Assembly: GCA_002071415.1 (NCBI GenBank)
Contig: MWFC01000021.1
Coordinates: forward strand, 1 to 37,853
Direction: 5' to 3'
Origin: Bacteroidetes bacterium ADurb.Bin012
Lineage (GTDB): Bacteria; Bacteroidota; Bacteroidia; Bacteroidales; TTA-H9
Length of the DNA: 37,853 bases
Under the pieces are notes generated by a model. It had not been told where the DNA came from. It saw only the letters and a list, made by a program, of their open reading frames with translations, and ran no database searches. This document shows positions 16,477 to 23,739 of the stretch, piece after piece (within the stretch, counting starts at the first letter, position 1; every line of letters starts with the position of its first letter). A program made the translations under genes and the position numbers.

Positions 16477-18147
16477 TTAGAACATGATTTTAAGTCCCAC
16501 TAAGCCAGAAAGACCTTTCCTATCCTGAAATATTTCATCCCATTTTATTCCAAGGTCGCTATTATCTTTATTGCTTGCATTACCGATGAGTGCGTAATAA
16601 TTTATGCCGCCGGTTAATTGTATGTTATGCCGTAAGTTGATGGCAAGATTACCGCCAAATTTTAGAAACAACGTGGAGAGATTACCCTTGTCGGCCTTAT
16701 CGATTTCATCGCTCGAAGCTGATTCTAATCCAATGCCAATGTAAGGTCGTAATTCCATATTGCGCATAAGCATCAATCCCTGTGCCAAACCTACACCATA
16801 ATGGATAAAGGTAACATCCTCAGTGGTGGCCTTTGTATAGCTTGGATAATGATATTCGTATTCCTTTTGTTGGCCGCCACCTTCTAAATAAATAAAGAAG
16901 GCTTTAAGACCAATGAAGCGACCCAGTCTAAAATCGAGCCTTCCATAAGGTCCACCAATTTCTCCCATTTCGTATCCAGCTAAAATTTCTATTCCAATAT
17001 CATTTTGTTGGCGAACCAAATAACCCGTCTGAAGTTTTCGGCCTGCAGTCTGATAAAAGGTAGAAGTAGGCATTTCGCCAGTAGCAAGCTGACGATTGTC
17101 GGCAATTTTCGAAGTAGCTCTGATTACTCCACGGTAAACGGGTTTAACGGTATTAGTTTTTTCATCATAAAGGTATTCATAAACAAAATAGCGGTGATCG
17201 CATTTGAGCCCTTCTTTCTTCCCGATTTTGACCTGAATGGGTTTTACCTTATAAATGGTGGCTTTAACCATAAAATCTTCATATTTTCTTTCGAGGTAAT
17301 ATAAGGTTTCGTCATAGCCACTCTGAACGAGTTCCATTAAAAGTTCATCATCCGATTTTTGTTTGGTGAGTTTGCCCAGTTGGGTATCAGGGTTAGCTTG
17401 CGACGCACTGAGCGAATGAGTAGTTTTGGTGACGAATTCGATGGGGATTTCGAGCTGTTCGAATTTTTGAAGTTTTTCGGCTTTCACTTCTGGACTATCT
17501 TCTGGATAGATCCAGCAATCGTATAGAGCGGCTTGAATTTCTTCATTGAAATCGATCTTGTATAAATAAGCCGTAACAGTGGCCTCCCAGCCATGTTGAT
17601 CGGCTACTTTGGCTTCGCTCATGTTTTTTACATTGGCAAAGTCGAATACTAAGATATAACTGCGCTGAATAAGTCTGTTGCCATAATCTTGCAATAAGGC
17701 ATTACCACGTTTTGTGGTTTGTGCCTTGATGTATTCGGCATCGCTCGCATTAAACATGCCTCTTTCAAAGATAAGGTCCATCGTCATGGTACCATCTTCT
17801 TTTCTATTATACCATTTGCTGATAACCGACTTGGCTATCTTTTGATTTGTCAGATAATCCTTGATTGCTACTTCGGGAACAATTTCGGTGTTGGTTCTCG
17901 AATAAGGCGCCTCAAAGATTACATTCGCAAGGTTGTTGTTGTAATATTTATCAGAAAACACGACCTGTTGGAATTTTGACGCGATTTCTGTTACATGGTT
18001 CTCGCCTGGAAATTTCATGTACAGGCAGGTAAGAGAGCTTCTGTCGTAAGTCGAAGGGATTACTTTGGCCTGATCGATACTCTGGGCTTGAACGCCAATT
18101 AATGGCACCAATGATGTGGCCAGCACGAATAATAGCTTTGAATTCAT
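16477..18147 (-). CDS. Outer-membrane protein with periplasmic N-terminal region and C-terminal beta-barrel, first gene of the envelope cluster
   Basis: A 556-residue protein with signal peptide MNSKLLFVLATSLVPLIGVQAQ. Residues about 25-290 form a soluble region (YDRSSLTCLYMKFPGENHVT; FFERG-type strands; SYILVFDFANVKNMSEAKVA). A middle segment at about 290-380 (MVKATIYKVKPIQVKIGKKE, then HRYFVYEYLYDEKTNTVKPV) looks like a small beta domain. From about 385 the sequence becomes a series of amphipathic strands with glycines (IGIEILAGYEMGEIGGPYGR; ELRPYIGIGLESAS; NIQLTGGINYYALIG) ending in a terminal phenylalanine (GLVGLKIMF), as in an OMP_b-brl-type barrel. It is probably the outer-membrane anchor or pore of the cluster. 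It is first in the transcript; the next gene starts 24 bases later. No good TAnnTTTG element lies upstream. Confidence 0.75.
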   Translation of the reverse strand: MNSKLLFVLATSLVPLIGVQAQSIDQAKVIPSTYDRSSLTCLYMKFPGENHVTEIASKFQQVVFSDKYYNNNLANVIFEAPYSRTNTEIVPEVAIKDYLTNQKIAKSVISKWYNRKEDGTMTMDLIFERGMFNASDAEYIKAQTTKRGNALLQDYGNRLIQRSYILVFDFANVKNMSEAKVADQHGWEATVTAYLYKIDFNEEIQAALYDCWIYPEDSPEVKAEKLQKFEQLEIPIEFVTKTTHSLSASQANPDTQLGKLTKQKSDDELLMELVQSGYDETLYYLERKYEDFMVKATIYKVKPIQVKIGKKEGLKCDHRYFVYEYLYDEKTNTVKPVYRGVIRATSKIADNRQLATGEMPTSTFYQTAGRKLQTGYLVRQQNDIGIEILAGYEMGEIGGPYGRLDFRLGRFIGLKAFFIYLEGGGQQKEYEYHYPSYTKATTEDVTFIHYGVGLAQGLMLMRNMELRPYIGIGLESASSDEIDKADKGNLSTLFLKFGGNLAINLRHNIQLTGGINYYALIGNASNKDNSDLGIKWDEIFQDRKGLSGLVGLKIMF

Positions 18148-18799
18148 AGTTCATTAAGGTTTTGGTGGATTGATGTTGAAATTTTTGGTAAAAGAACAAA
18201 ATTTTTCGAATGAAAGATAAAATCTGGAAAAACTTCTGAAGAATCATATCCTGTAATCTATCAAGAGAAAGCGATTCTATTTTTGCTAATAAACTGAATT
18301 TCATTCCATTGTTTTTTTCGTAAAGAAGTCAGCTTTATTAAATTTCAAAATATCAGTAGAAAATTTTTCATCCTCTCCTTAAAAATCTATACTCTCCGAC
18401 TCTGTTTCGAAATACGAAAAGTTGAATTTTCAAAAGCAAGGTAAAAATAGAAATTATATTTCGAAGTTTGGTTATCCACTTTCCGGGCTATAGAATAATT
18501 TTTTTGAGAAATCTATTTTGAGTCCTTTCACTGCTCCCTTGTATTGATGATAATGGTCTCGACCTAACATTAAAAAGGGAGCGAGAGAGCCATTGCTTTA
18601 TACTTTATTCTGGCTTTGAAGTTCGTAAGAAATGGTTTATATAGAAAAGAATTGGTGTGGAAATATGAGGGATGCCTGGATAATTCGTTCGATTCATTGT
18701 ATTTCGATCGATACATTATCGGCTTTATAGACAATTTGATAAAAATATATTGAAAACCGGCACTTCAGAAAATTATCCTTAGATCAAGAAGAGATGAGT
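18148..18799. other. 652-base region without a recognisable gene, upstream of the envelope cluster
   Basis: AT-rich and without a credible open frame on either strand. It must include the promoter of the minus-strand six-gene cluster and the 3' end of the symporter transcript. I found no TAnnTTTG element correctly placed upstream of 18147, no convincing intrinsic terminator and no repeat family. A short minus-strand frame overlapping the barrel gene start (17951-18304) is not gene-like. Confidence 0.55.
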
Positions 18800-20317
18800 T
18801 TATTTCGAAGAGTTCCATTTTACGGTATTAAGGTTTCTGGTTTTATTGCCAGGTTCTGAAAATATCCATAGAGAGATGAAGGTGAGCAATCCATTGAGCA
18901 ACAGTAATTCATAGCCAAATTTATAACCACCGAGCCATTTCACCGAGTTAGAACTGATCAGATAGCATAGAGTAGGGATTAGAATAGCAATATAAGGGCT
19001 TACGTTATCTTTTAATTTTCGGCTTGTATAAAGGCCAAACATAAAAATTCCGAGCAGTGGGCCATAAGTATAACCTGCGATCGTATAGATAGCATTGATT
19101 ACCGTTTTATCGTTCAAAGCTTTAAAAACCATAATGATTGCGAGCATCAGCATAGATACACCAAGATGAACCCACCGGCGCGTGGTATGGCTTTCTTCTC
19201 CTTTTATTTTCAGAAAATCAACACAAAAGGAGGTCGTTAAGGCAGTAATAGCCGAATCGGCTGATGAGAGTGCTGCTGCAACAATACCCATTAAAAAACT
19301 GATTCCAATGATTTTGGGGAAAAATTTCAAAGCAAGTAAGGGATAAAGCTGGTCGGTATTGTGATAAATACCACTGGCCTTATCGAAATAGAAACCGGAT
19401 GAATCGTGAAAATTCAAGCCTTTGCTATTGATATAGAGAAATAGAAGAGCACCAAGGGATAAGAAAATCAAATTTACGGGGATCAATATGAAACTGTAAG
19501 TTATCATGTTTTTCTGAGCATCCTTGATGTTGGGGCAAGTGAGGTTTTTTTGCATCATGTTCTGGTCGAGACCAGTCATCACAATACAAATAAAGGCTCC
19601 AGAAAGGAATTGCTTGAAGAAATTTTGGCTCGAACGCCAATCCCAGTTGAATATTTTTGAATAATCGCTTTTGGCTATAGTTTTGGTCAAGCCTGGCAAA
19701 TCGAGATTCATTTCTTTCCCGATGGCAATAACCGAAAAGAAAACCGCTGCCAGCATTAGGGTGGTTTGGAGTGTATCTGTCCAGACGATGGTACGAATAC
19801 CCGAACGATAGGTATATGCCCAGATAAGTGCAAGAATAATGATAACAGTTACAAAAAAAGGAATGCCGAAAGCATCGAAAAAAGCCATTTGCAGGACTGA
19901 AGCTGCCAAATACAGGCGAAGCGAAGCCCCTAACGATTGAGATATAAAGAATAAGGTTGCCCCTGTATGATAGGACACATTTCCAAAACGTTGTTGAAGA
20001 TAGGAATATATAGAGATGAGTCCCAAACGATAATATATTGGCATCAATATAAGAGCAATGAATAAATAACCCAACGGATAACCAAGAACAAACTGAAAGT
20101 AAGAAAATCCATTATTACCCACTTCTCCGGGAACTGAAATTAAGGAAACACCGGATATGGAAGCACCAATCATTCCATAGGCTACTAAAATCCATGGTGA
20201 TTTATGGTTCCCTGTGAAAAATGTAGCATTTGATGTGTTTTTCGAAGTTAAAGCCGAAACAAGCATCAGTATGGCAAAATACACTGCAAGAATTCCAAAA
20301 ACCAAGGTAGGGCTCAT
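18800..20317 (-). CDS. Sodium:solute symporter (SSS family)
   Basis: A 505-residue inner-membrane protein with about 13 predicted helices, a normal length for SSS (LeuT-fold) symporters, which use the sodium gradient to import sugars, amino acids or other small organic solutes. Family features include the unwound TM1 region (MIGASISGVSLISVPGEVGN), ITYSFILIPVNLIFLSLGALL, and the conserved SSADSAITALTTSF segment containing the sodium-binding serines. A large soluble loop (LNFHDSSGFYFDKASGIYHN) lies between helices. It starts 6 bases after the stop of the NamZ-like gene, so the two are almost certainly cotranscribed. That suggests a cell-wall sugar such as N-acetylmuramic acid as substrate, but this is inference from context only. 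Confidence 0.92.
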   Translation of the reverse strand: MSPTLVFGILAVYFAILMLVSALTSKNTSNATFFTGNHKSPWILVAYGMIGASISGVSLISVPGEVGNNGFSYFQFVLGYPLGYLFIALILMPIYYRLGLISIYSYLQQRFGNVSYHTGATLFFISQSLGASLRLYLAASVLQMAFFDAFGIPFFVTVIIILALIWAYTYRSGIRTIVWTDTLQTTLMLAAVFFSVIAIGKEMNLDLPGLTKTIAKSDYSKIFNWDWRSSQNFFKQFLSGAFICIVMTGLDQNMMQKNLTCPNIKDAQKNMITYSFILIPVNLIFLSLGALLFLYINSKGLNFHDSSGFYFDKASGIYHNTDQLYPLLALKFFPKIIGISFLMGIVAAALSSADSAITALTTSFCVDFLKIKGEESHTTRRWVHLGVSMLMLAIIMVFKALNDKTVINAIYTIAGYTYGPLLGIFMFGLYTSRKLKDNVSPYIAILIPTLCYLISSNSVKWLGGYKFGYELLLLNGLLTFISLWIFSEPGNKTRNLNTVKWNSSK

Positions 20318-20323
20318 AACTAA

Positions 20324-21502
20324 TTAAGGATATAGCAAATAGGGTTTACGTTTGAGCATGAATTCCTGTAATTGGGGCTGCCAGCTTTCACGTATCTGAT
20401 TTTCATCGAGACCATCGAGAATCTGCGACCTCAATAACGAAGATCCTGCAAGCTTGTCGAAGAAATCGGGACGTTTGAAAAATTTTTCTCCCCAATTCGA
20501 TAAATGATAAAAATCTAATATGAATTTCAGTGTGAATCGAGTATGTAAAGAATCCCGCCGAAGATCTATTCCATAGCAAGTATCGCCTTTATGGAGAGGA
20601 TGAATAGATTTTCCTGGAATTGCTTTAGGTACAAAAGTAAAGTTACCAAAAATGGGAGCAGGGAAACCTATAACCTGAAATGGAAAATCAGTTCCCCTCC
20701 CTACCGAGATATCAGTGGCTTCGAACAGGCAAAGGCTGGGATAGAGACGTATGCTTTGCGTATTGGGAAGGTTCGGACTGGGTTCCCGATCGAGAATTAC
20801 GGGTGTGGAATGCGTATATCCATCTAAAGGGATTATAGTGAGTTCACATTTCATTCCGTTTCTTAACCATCCTTCTCCGTTGATCATTCTTGCCAGTTCG
20901 CCAATCGTCATCCCATAAACTATGGGAATAGGATTCATTCCTACAAATGAACGGAAAGATAAATCGAGCACAGGGCCATCTATATAATCTCCATTGGGAT
21001 TGGGCCTGTCGAGAACCAACAATGGAATACCCTCTTTGGCACAGCTTTCCATCATATAATGAAGAGTTGAAATATAAGTAAAAAATCTAACCCCTATATC
21101 TTGAATATCGAACACTATGACATCGAGACCACTCATTTCCTTGCTCGAAGGTTTTTTCTGGTTACCATACAAAGAAATAATTGGTAGTCCCGTTTTTTCA
21201 TCAATAGTATTTTGAATGAATTCCCCAGCCTCGGCCTCTCCTCTGAATCCATGTTCGGGAGCAAAAATTTTTTTTACATTAATTCCTGCTGAAATCATGC
21301 TATCGATAAGATGCTTTTCGCCTATCATGGAAGAAGCATTTGCAACTACTCCTATGGCTCGATCACCGCCTAACGAAGAAAAATATGAATCTGTTTTCCA
21401 TGCGCCGGGAATGATTATATTTTGACCATTAACCGATCTGCTTAACAAAATGATAGGCAACAAAAAGAGAAAGAAAACTATTTTAGAAGGAATAGGCTTC
21501 AT
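20324..21502 (-). CDS. NamZ-like exo-beta-N-acetylmuramidase (DUF1343, GH171)
   Basis: A 392-residue protein with an N-terminal signal (KIVFFLFLLPIILLSRSVNG) followed by the DUF1343 domain over almost all of the mature chain. The family was assigned exo-N-acetylmuramidase activity in Bacillus subtilis NamZ (GH171), which releases MurNAc from the non-reducing end of peptidoglycan fragments. Hallmarks visible are VVANASSMIGEKHLID, the FAPEHGFRGEAEAGE motif (Glu83 and His84, candidate catalytic pair), VIVFDIQDIGVRFFTYISTL, LLVLDRPNPNG and GRGTDFPFQVIGFP. It should act in the periplasm or be attached there; no lipobox is apparent. It lies 6 bases upstream of a sodium:solute symporter gene, giving a likely muropeptide-degrading and importing pair. 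No MurNAc kinase or etherase gene is adjacent. Confidence 0.9.
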   Translation of the reverse strand: MKPIPSKIVFFLFLLPIILLSRSVNGQNIIIPGAWKTDSYFSSLGGDRAIGVVANASSMIGEKHLIDSMISAGINVKKIFAPEHGFRGEAEAGEFIQNTIDEKTGLPIISLYGNQKKPSSKEMSGLDVIVFDIQDIGVRFFTYISTLHYMMESCAKEGIPLLVLDRPNPNGDYIDGPVLDLSFRSFVGMNPIPIVYGMTIGELARMINGEGWLRNGMKCELTIIPLDGYTHSTPVILDREPSPNLPNTQSIRLYPSLCLFEATDISVGRGTDFPFQVIGFPAPIFGNFTFVPKAIPGKSIHPLHKGDTCYGIDLRRDSLHTRFTLKFILDFYHLSNWGEKFFKRPDFFDKLAGSSLLRSQILDGLDENQIRESWQPQLQEFMLKRKPYLLYP

Positions 21503-21509
21503 TATGTGG

Positions 21510-21541
21510 CAAAATTATAAAGAACGATACATAATGAACAA
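21510..21541 (-). promoter_or_regulatory. Possible promoter of the namZ-symporter pair
   Basis: On the minus strand TTG (21541-21539), 21 bases, then TAATTTTG (21517-21510) fits the Bacteroidota pattern. The start codon at 21502 would be only a few bases past the expected transcription start, so the message would be nearly leaderless, which lowers confidence. Confidence 0.35.
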
Positions 21542-21745
21542 CGAATCACGGATCGCATTCACTCCTAATGGGGCTCGAATAATGCGGGTTTGTCTTCGAA
21601 AATGTTGACATGCCGCCCAAAATGATGCTCGAACGAAATTTTTTCATCTTCATATAACTCAGTCCCCGCTATCTCTCATCCTCCATTTTGCCCATTCACA
21701 AGAAGCCACGAATAACTATAGATATCATCAATCAACATTCTCACA

Positions 21746-21776
21746 TTGCTCAACCAATAAAAATTGTATAACTTTG
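21746..21776 (+). promoter_or_regulatory. Promoter of rpsU
   Basis: TTG (21746-21748), a 20-base spacer, then TAACTTTG (21769-21776), matching the Bacteroidota housekeeping promoter (TTTG about 20 bases before TAnnTTTG). It leaves a leader of about 35-40 bases before the rpsU ATG at 21820. Confidence 0.75.
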
Positions 21777-21819
21777 CAGCCCTAATTTTTATTCACTAAT
21801 TAAAAGCGAGGTATTTTTT

Positions 21820-22014
21820 ATGATTATTGTTCCTGTTAAAGAAGGCGACAGCATCGACCGAGCGTTGAAGAAATTCAAGCGGAAGTTCGAAAAAACCGGT
21901 GTGATGCGTGAATTACGCGAACGCCAAAAATATACGAAACCTTCCATTAGACGACGCGAAGAGAAAACTCGAGCCATCTTTATTCAAAAACTCAGGGATC
22001 AAGAGTTGATTTAA
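21820..22014 (+). CDS. rpsU: 30S ribosomal protein S21
   Basis: A 64-residue basic protein, normal length for bS21, which joins the small subunit near the anti-Shine-Dalgarno region of 16S rRNA and helps initiation. The sequence is canonical: MIIVPVKEGDSIDRALKKFK, then RKFEKTGVMRELRERQKYTKPS and the basic tail SIRRREEKTRAIFIQKLR. It has its own promoter upstream and a hairpin (22042-22070) between it and xerC, so its message can be made in excess of the recombinase. Confidence 0.98.
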   Translation: MIIVPVKEGDSIDRALKKFKRKFEKTGVMRELRERQKYTKPSIRRREEKTRAIFIQKLRDQELI

Positions 22015-22041
22015 GATTCTTGAAATTACAGGAAGAAAACT

Positions 22042-22077
22042 ATCCGGACAGAAATTTTTTCTATCCGGATTTGTTGT
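22042..22077 (+). terminator. Hairpin between rpsU and xerC, terminator or attenuator
   Basis: ATCCGGACAGAAA (22042-22054) pairs with TTTCTATCCGGAT (22058-22070), 12 of 13 positions paired, three-base loop, followed by TTGTTGTAATTTT. The T-run is interrupted, so it may attenuate rather than fully end rpsU transcription. Confidence 0.65.
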
Positions 22078-22102
22078 AATTTTATCCCAAGCTAAATTTT
22101 GG

Positions 22103-22990
22103 ATGATAGAAAGTTTTATCACATATCTGGAAAGAGAAAAACGGTATTCAAAATACACATGTACCTCTTATTCGATTGATTTACAACAATTCGAATCTTA
22201 TTGTCAATTGCAATATGGCCACTCGGATATCGATACTGTAAGTTCTGATGTGATCAGAAGTTATGTGGTTTGGTTGATAGAAAAGGATTATTCTCATCGA
22301 AGCATTCACCGGAAGATTATTTCGTTGCGTCAGTATTACAGGTATTTGATTAGATTGGGATATATTCATGCTAATCCGGCTCGAGATGTTCCTGTACCAA
22401 AGATTCCAGAACGAATTCCCATGTTTGTAAGTGAAGAAAACATGAAAAATGTGGGTAATGTTGCGTCTAAGAGGAAGAATGATTATGAAACCATACGGGA
22501 TAAATTAATCATAGAAATGCTATATGCCACAGGAATGCGTGTTTCGGAATTGATTCATCTAAGGATTTGCGATATAAATCTTGAGGGGATGAACATCAAA
22601 GTGATGGGAAAGCGAAGCAAAGAAAGATTGATTCCTATTGGAGAAAAATTAGCAGATCATTTACGACAATATCTCGAGGTGCTTCGACGTTTTGGTTTTG
22701 TAGCTTCTCCTGAATCGTGGTTATTTTCGACCCGAAAAGGCCAGAAGATTTATCCTTTGCTTGTTTATCGAGTAGTAAATGAATTCTTGAGTAAAGTAAC
22801 TACATTGGAAAAGAGGAGTCCACATATTCTGAGGCATAGTTTTGCCACACAGTTATTGAATGCCGGAGCCGACCTGAATGCCATCAAGGAATTGCTGGGT
22901 CATTCTAGTTTGGCGTCCACCCAAATTTATACACATTCTGACTTTGAGACGTTAAAAAAAATATATCAACAATCACACCCTAAAGCTTAA
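22103..22990 (+). CDS. xerC: Tyrosine recombinase XerC-like
   Basis: A 295-residue site-specific recombinase of normal Xer length. The N-terminal SAM-like core-binding domain covers about residues 1-85 and the catalytic domain 105-295. Active-site residues are all present: Arg146 (TGMRVSEL), Lys170 (VMGKRSKER), His241 and Arg244 (HILRHSFA), His267 (LGHSSL) and nucleophile Tyr276 (TQIYTH). Xer proteins resolve chromosome dimers at dif together with a partner recombinase. Its position between rpsU and hpf is conserved in Bacteroidales chromosomes, which argues for a housekeeping Xer rather than a mobile-element integrase. Whether it is functionally XerC or XerD cannot be decided from the sequence alone. 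Confidence 0.92.
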   Translation: MIESFITYLEREKRYSKYTCTSYSIDLQQFESYCQLQYGHSDIDTVSSDVIRSYVVWLIEKDYSHRSIHRKIISLRQYYRYLIRLGYIHANPARDVPVPKIPERIPMFVSEENMKNVGNVASKRKNDYETIRDKLIIEMLYATGMRVSELIHLRICDINLEGMNIKVMGKRSKERLIPIGEKLADHLRQYLEVLRRFGFVASPESWLFSTRKGQKIYPLLVYRVVNEFLSKVTTLEKRSPHILRHSFATQLLNAGADLNAIKELLGHSSLASTQIYTHSDFETLKKIYQQSHPKA

Positions 22991-22994
22991 AAGA

Positions 22995-23000
22995 AAGGAG
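22995..23000 (+). promoter_or_regulatory. Shine-Dalgarno of hpf
   Basis: AAGGAG lies 6 bases before the hpf ATG at 23007, a good ribosome binding site in a window where most genes have none. Confidence 0.6.
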
Positions 23001-23006
23001 TAAATC

Positions 23007-23306
23007 ATGAATGTAAACATCAACTCAGTACATTTCAAGGCCGACAAGAAGCTGGAATCATTTATCACGGAGAAGGTTGGAAAATTGAATCAATACTTCG
23101 ATGGGATCATTGGAAGTGAGGTCGTATTGAAGTTGGAAAATACCGACACACCTGAGAATAAAGTTACGGAAATCAGGTTGCAGATACCTGGGAATGATCT
23201 ATATGCACGGAAGCAATGTGCCACATTTGAGGAAGCAACAGGAGAAGCCGTTGATGCTTTGAAAGTCCAGTTGAAAAAATATAAGGCCAAACTCAAGGGG
23301 AACTAA
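23007..23306 (+). CDS. hpf: Ribosome hibernation promoting factor, short form (HPF/YfiA family)
   Basis: A 99-residue protein that binds the small subunit decoding channel in stationary phase and promotes 70S or 100S dormancy. It has the beta-alpha-beta-beta-beta-alpha order of the family: MNVNINSVHFKADKKLESFI, IGSEVVLKLENTDTPENKVT, EIRLQIPGNDLYARKQCATF, and the final basic helix (AVDALKVQLKKYKAKLKGN). It lacks the C-terminal dimerisation extension of long HPF, so it matches the short YfiA/HPF type. It lies 16 bases after xerC with its own ribosome binding site and is the last gene before the terminator at 23356-23383. Confidence 0.95.
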   Translation: MNVNINSVHFKADKKLESFITEKVGKLNQYFDGIIGSEVVLKLENTDTPENKVTEIRLQIPGNDLYARKQCATFEEATGEAVDALKVQLKKYKAKLKGN

Positions 23307-23323
23307 AAATTTTGTTCAAAAAG

Positions 23324-23355
23324 TTTGGTTCGTATCGTAATAAGATTTACTTTTG
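23324..23355 (+). promoter_or_regulatory. Promoter of the tRNA-tuf operon
   Basis: TTTG (23324-23327), a 20-base spacer, then TACTTTTG (23348-23355), an exact match to the Bacteroidota consensus. It is the only strong promoter seen between hpf and tRNA-Tyr and probably drives the tRNAs and tuf. The expected start falls inside the terminator hairpin that follows. Confidence 0.75.
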
Positions 23356-23383
23356 CAGTCCCTTTTTTGGGACTGTTTTTTTA
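23356..23383 (+). terminator. Rho-independent terminator of the rpsU-xerC-hpf unit
   Basis: CAGTCCC (23356-23362) and GGGACTG (23369-23375) form a perfect 7-bp stem with a TTTTTT loop, followed by seven T residues. It abuts the -7 element of the tRNA-tuf promoter. Confidence 0.8.
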
Positions 23384-23433
23384 TAGCCCGTGATGGGGGG
23401 TTTAAAAATTTTTTAATGATAGAATAAAGCTGA

Positions 23434-23515
23434 GGGGAGATTCCAGAGCGGTCAAATGGGGCAGACTGTAAATCTGTTGGCAGTGCCTTCGGAGGTTCGA
23501 ATCCTCCTCTCCCCA
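23434..23515 (+). tRNA. tRNA-Tyr (GTA)
   Basis: Acceptor stem GGGGAGA (23434-23440) pairs with TCTCCCC (23508-23514), discriminator A at 23515. The anticodon loop CTGTAAA gives GTA. The long variable arm (TTGGCAGTGCCTTC region) is that of a class II tRNA, and the T arm GGAGGTTCGAATCCTCC is complete. CCA is not encoded (CCG follows). Confidence 0.96.
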
Positions 23516-23531
23516 CCGAATGAAGAAACAG

Positions 23532-23604
23532 GCGGAAGTAGCTCATCTGGCAGAGCGAAAGCCTTCCAAGCTTTAGGTAGCGGGTTCGAATCCCGTCTTC
23601 CGCT
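23532..23604 (+). tRNA. tRNA-Gly (TCC)
   Basis: Acceptor GCGGAAG (23532-23538) pairs with CTTCCGC (23597-23603), discriminator T at 23604. The anticodon stem-loop AAAGC-CTTCCAA-GCTTT gives TCC. T arm GCGGGTTCGAATCCCGT is intact. CCA is not encoded. Confidence 0.96.
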
Positions 23605-23613
23605 CTTAGAAAA

Positions 23614-23688
23614 GCCGATGTAGCTCAGCGGTAGAGCACTTCCTTGGTAAGGAAGGGGTCACGAGTCCAATTCTCGTCATCGGCTCCA
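23614..23688 (+). tRNA. tRNA-Thr (GGT)
   Basis: Acceptor GCCGATG (23614-23620) pairs with CATCGGC (23678-23684), discriminator T at 23685, followed by an encoded CCA (23686-23688), unlike its neighbours. The anticodon stem-loop CTTCC-TTGGTAA-GGAAG gives GGT. Confidence 0.96.
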
Positions 23689-23739
23689 ACAATGACACGT
23701 TCATCTTTGATAACTTTTTTCAACTAATAAATTTTTTCT

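Larger units (their letters stand above)
21503..21819. other. Divergent intergenic region between namZ-like gene and rpsU
   Basis: About 317 bases with promoters at both ends (21510-21541 minus, 21746-21776 plus). The middle part, about 21545-21745, has no gene, hairpin or repeat I can support. Confidence 0.6.

Noticed and set aside
17951..18304. Minus-strand open frame of 117 codons overlapping the barrel gene start
   Set aside because: It overlaps the signal-peptide region of a well-supported gene in another frame and has no recognisable domain.
22070..22101. Promoter-like TTTG, 19 bases, TAAATTTTG in front of xerC
   Set aside because: The spacing inside the second element is one base too long and transcription would start inside xerC, beyond its ATG.
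22103..22990. Reading the tyrosine recombinase as an integrase of a mobile element
   Set aside because: It sits between rpsU and hpf in the order typical of Bacteroidales chromosomes, has canonical Xer length, and no attachment sites or cargo genes are nearby, although tRNA genes are.
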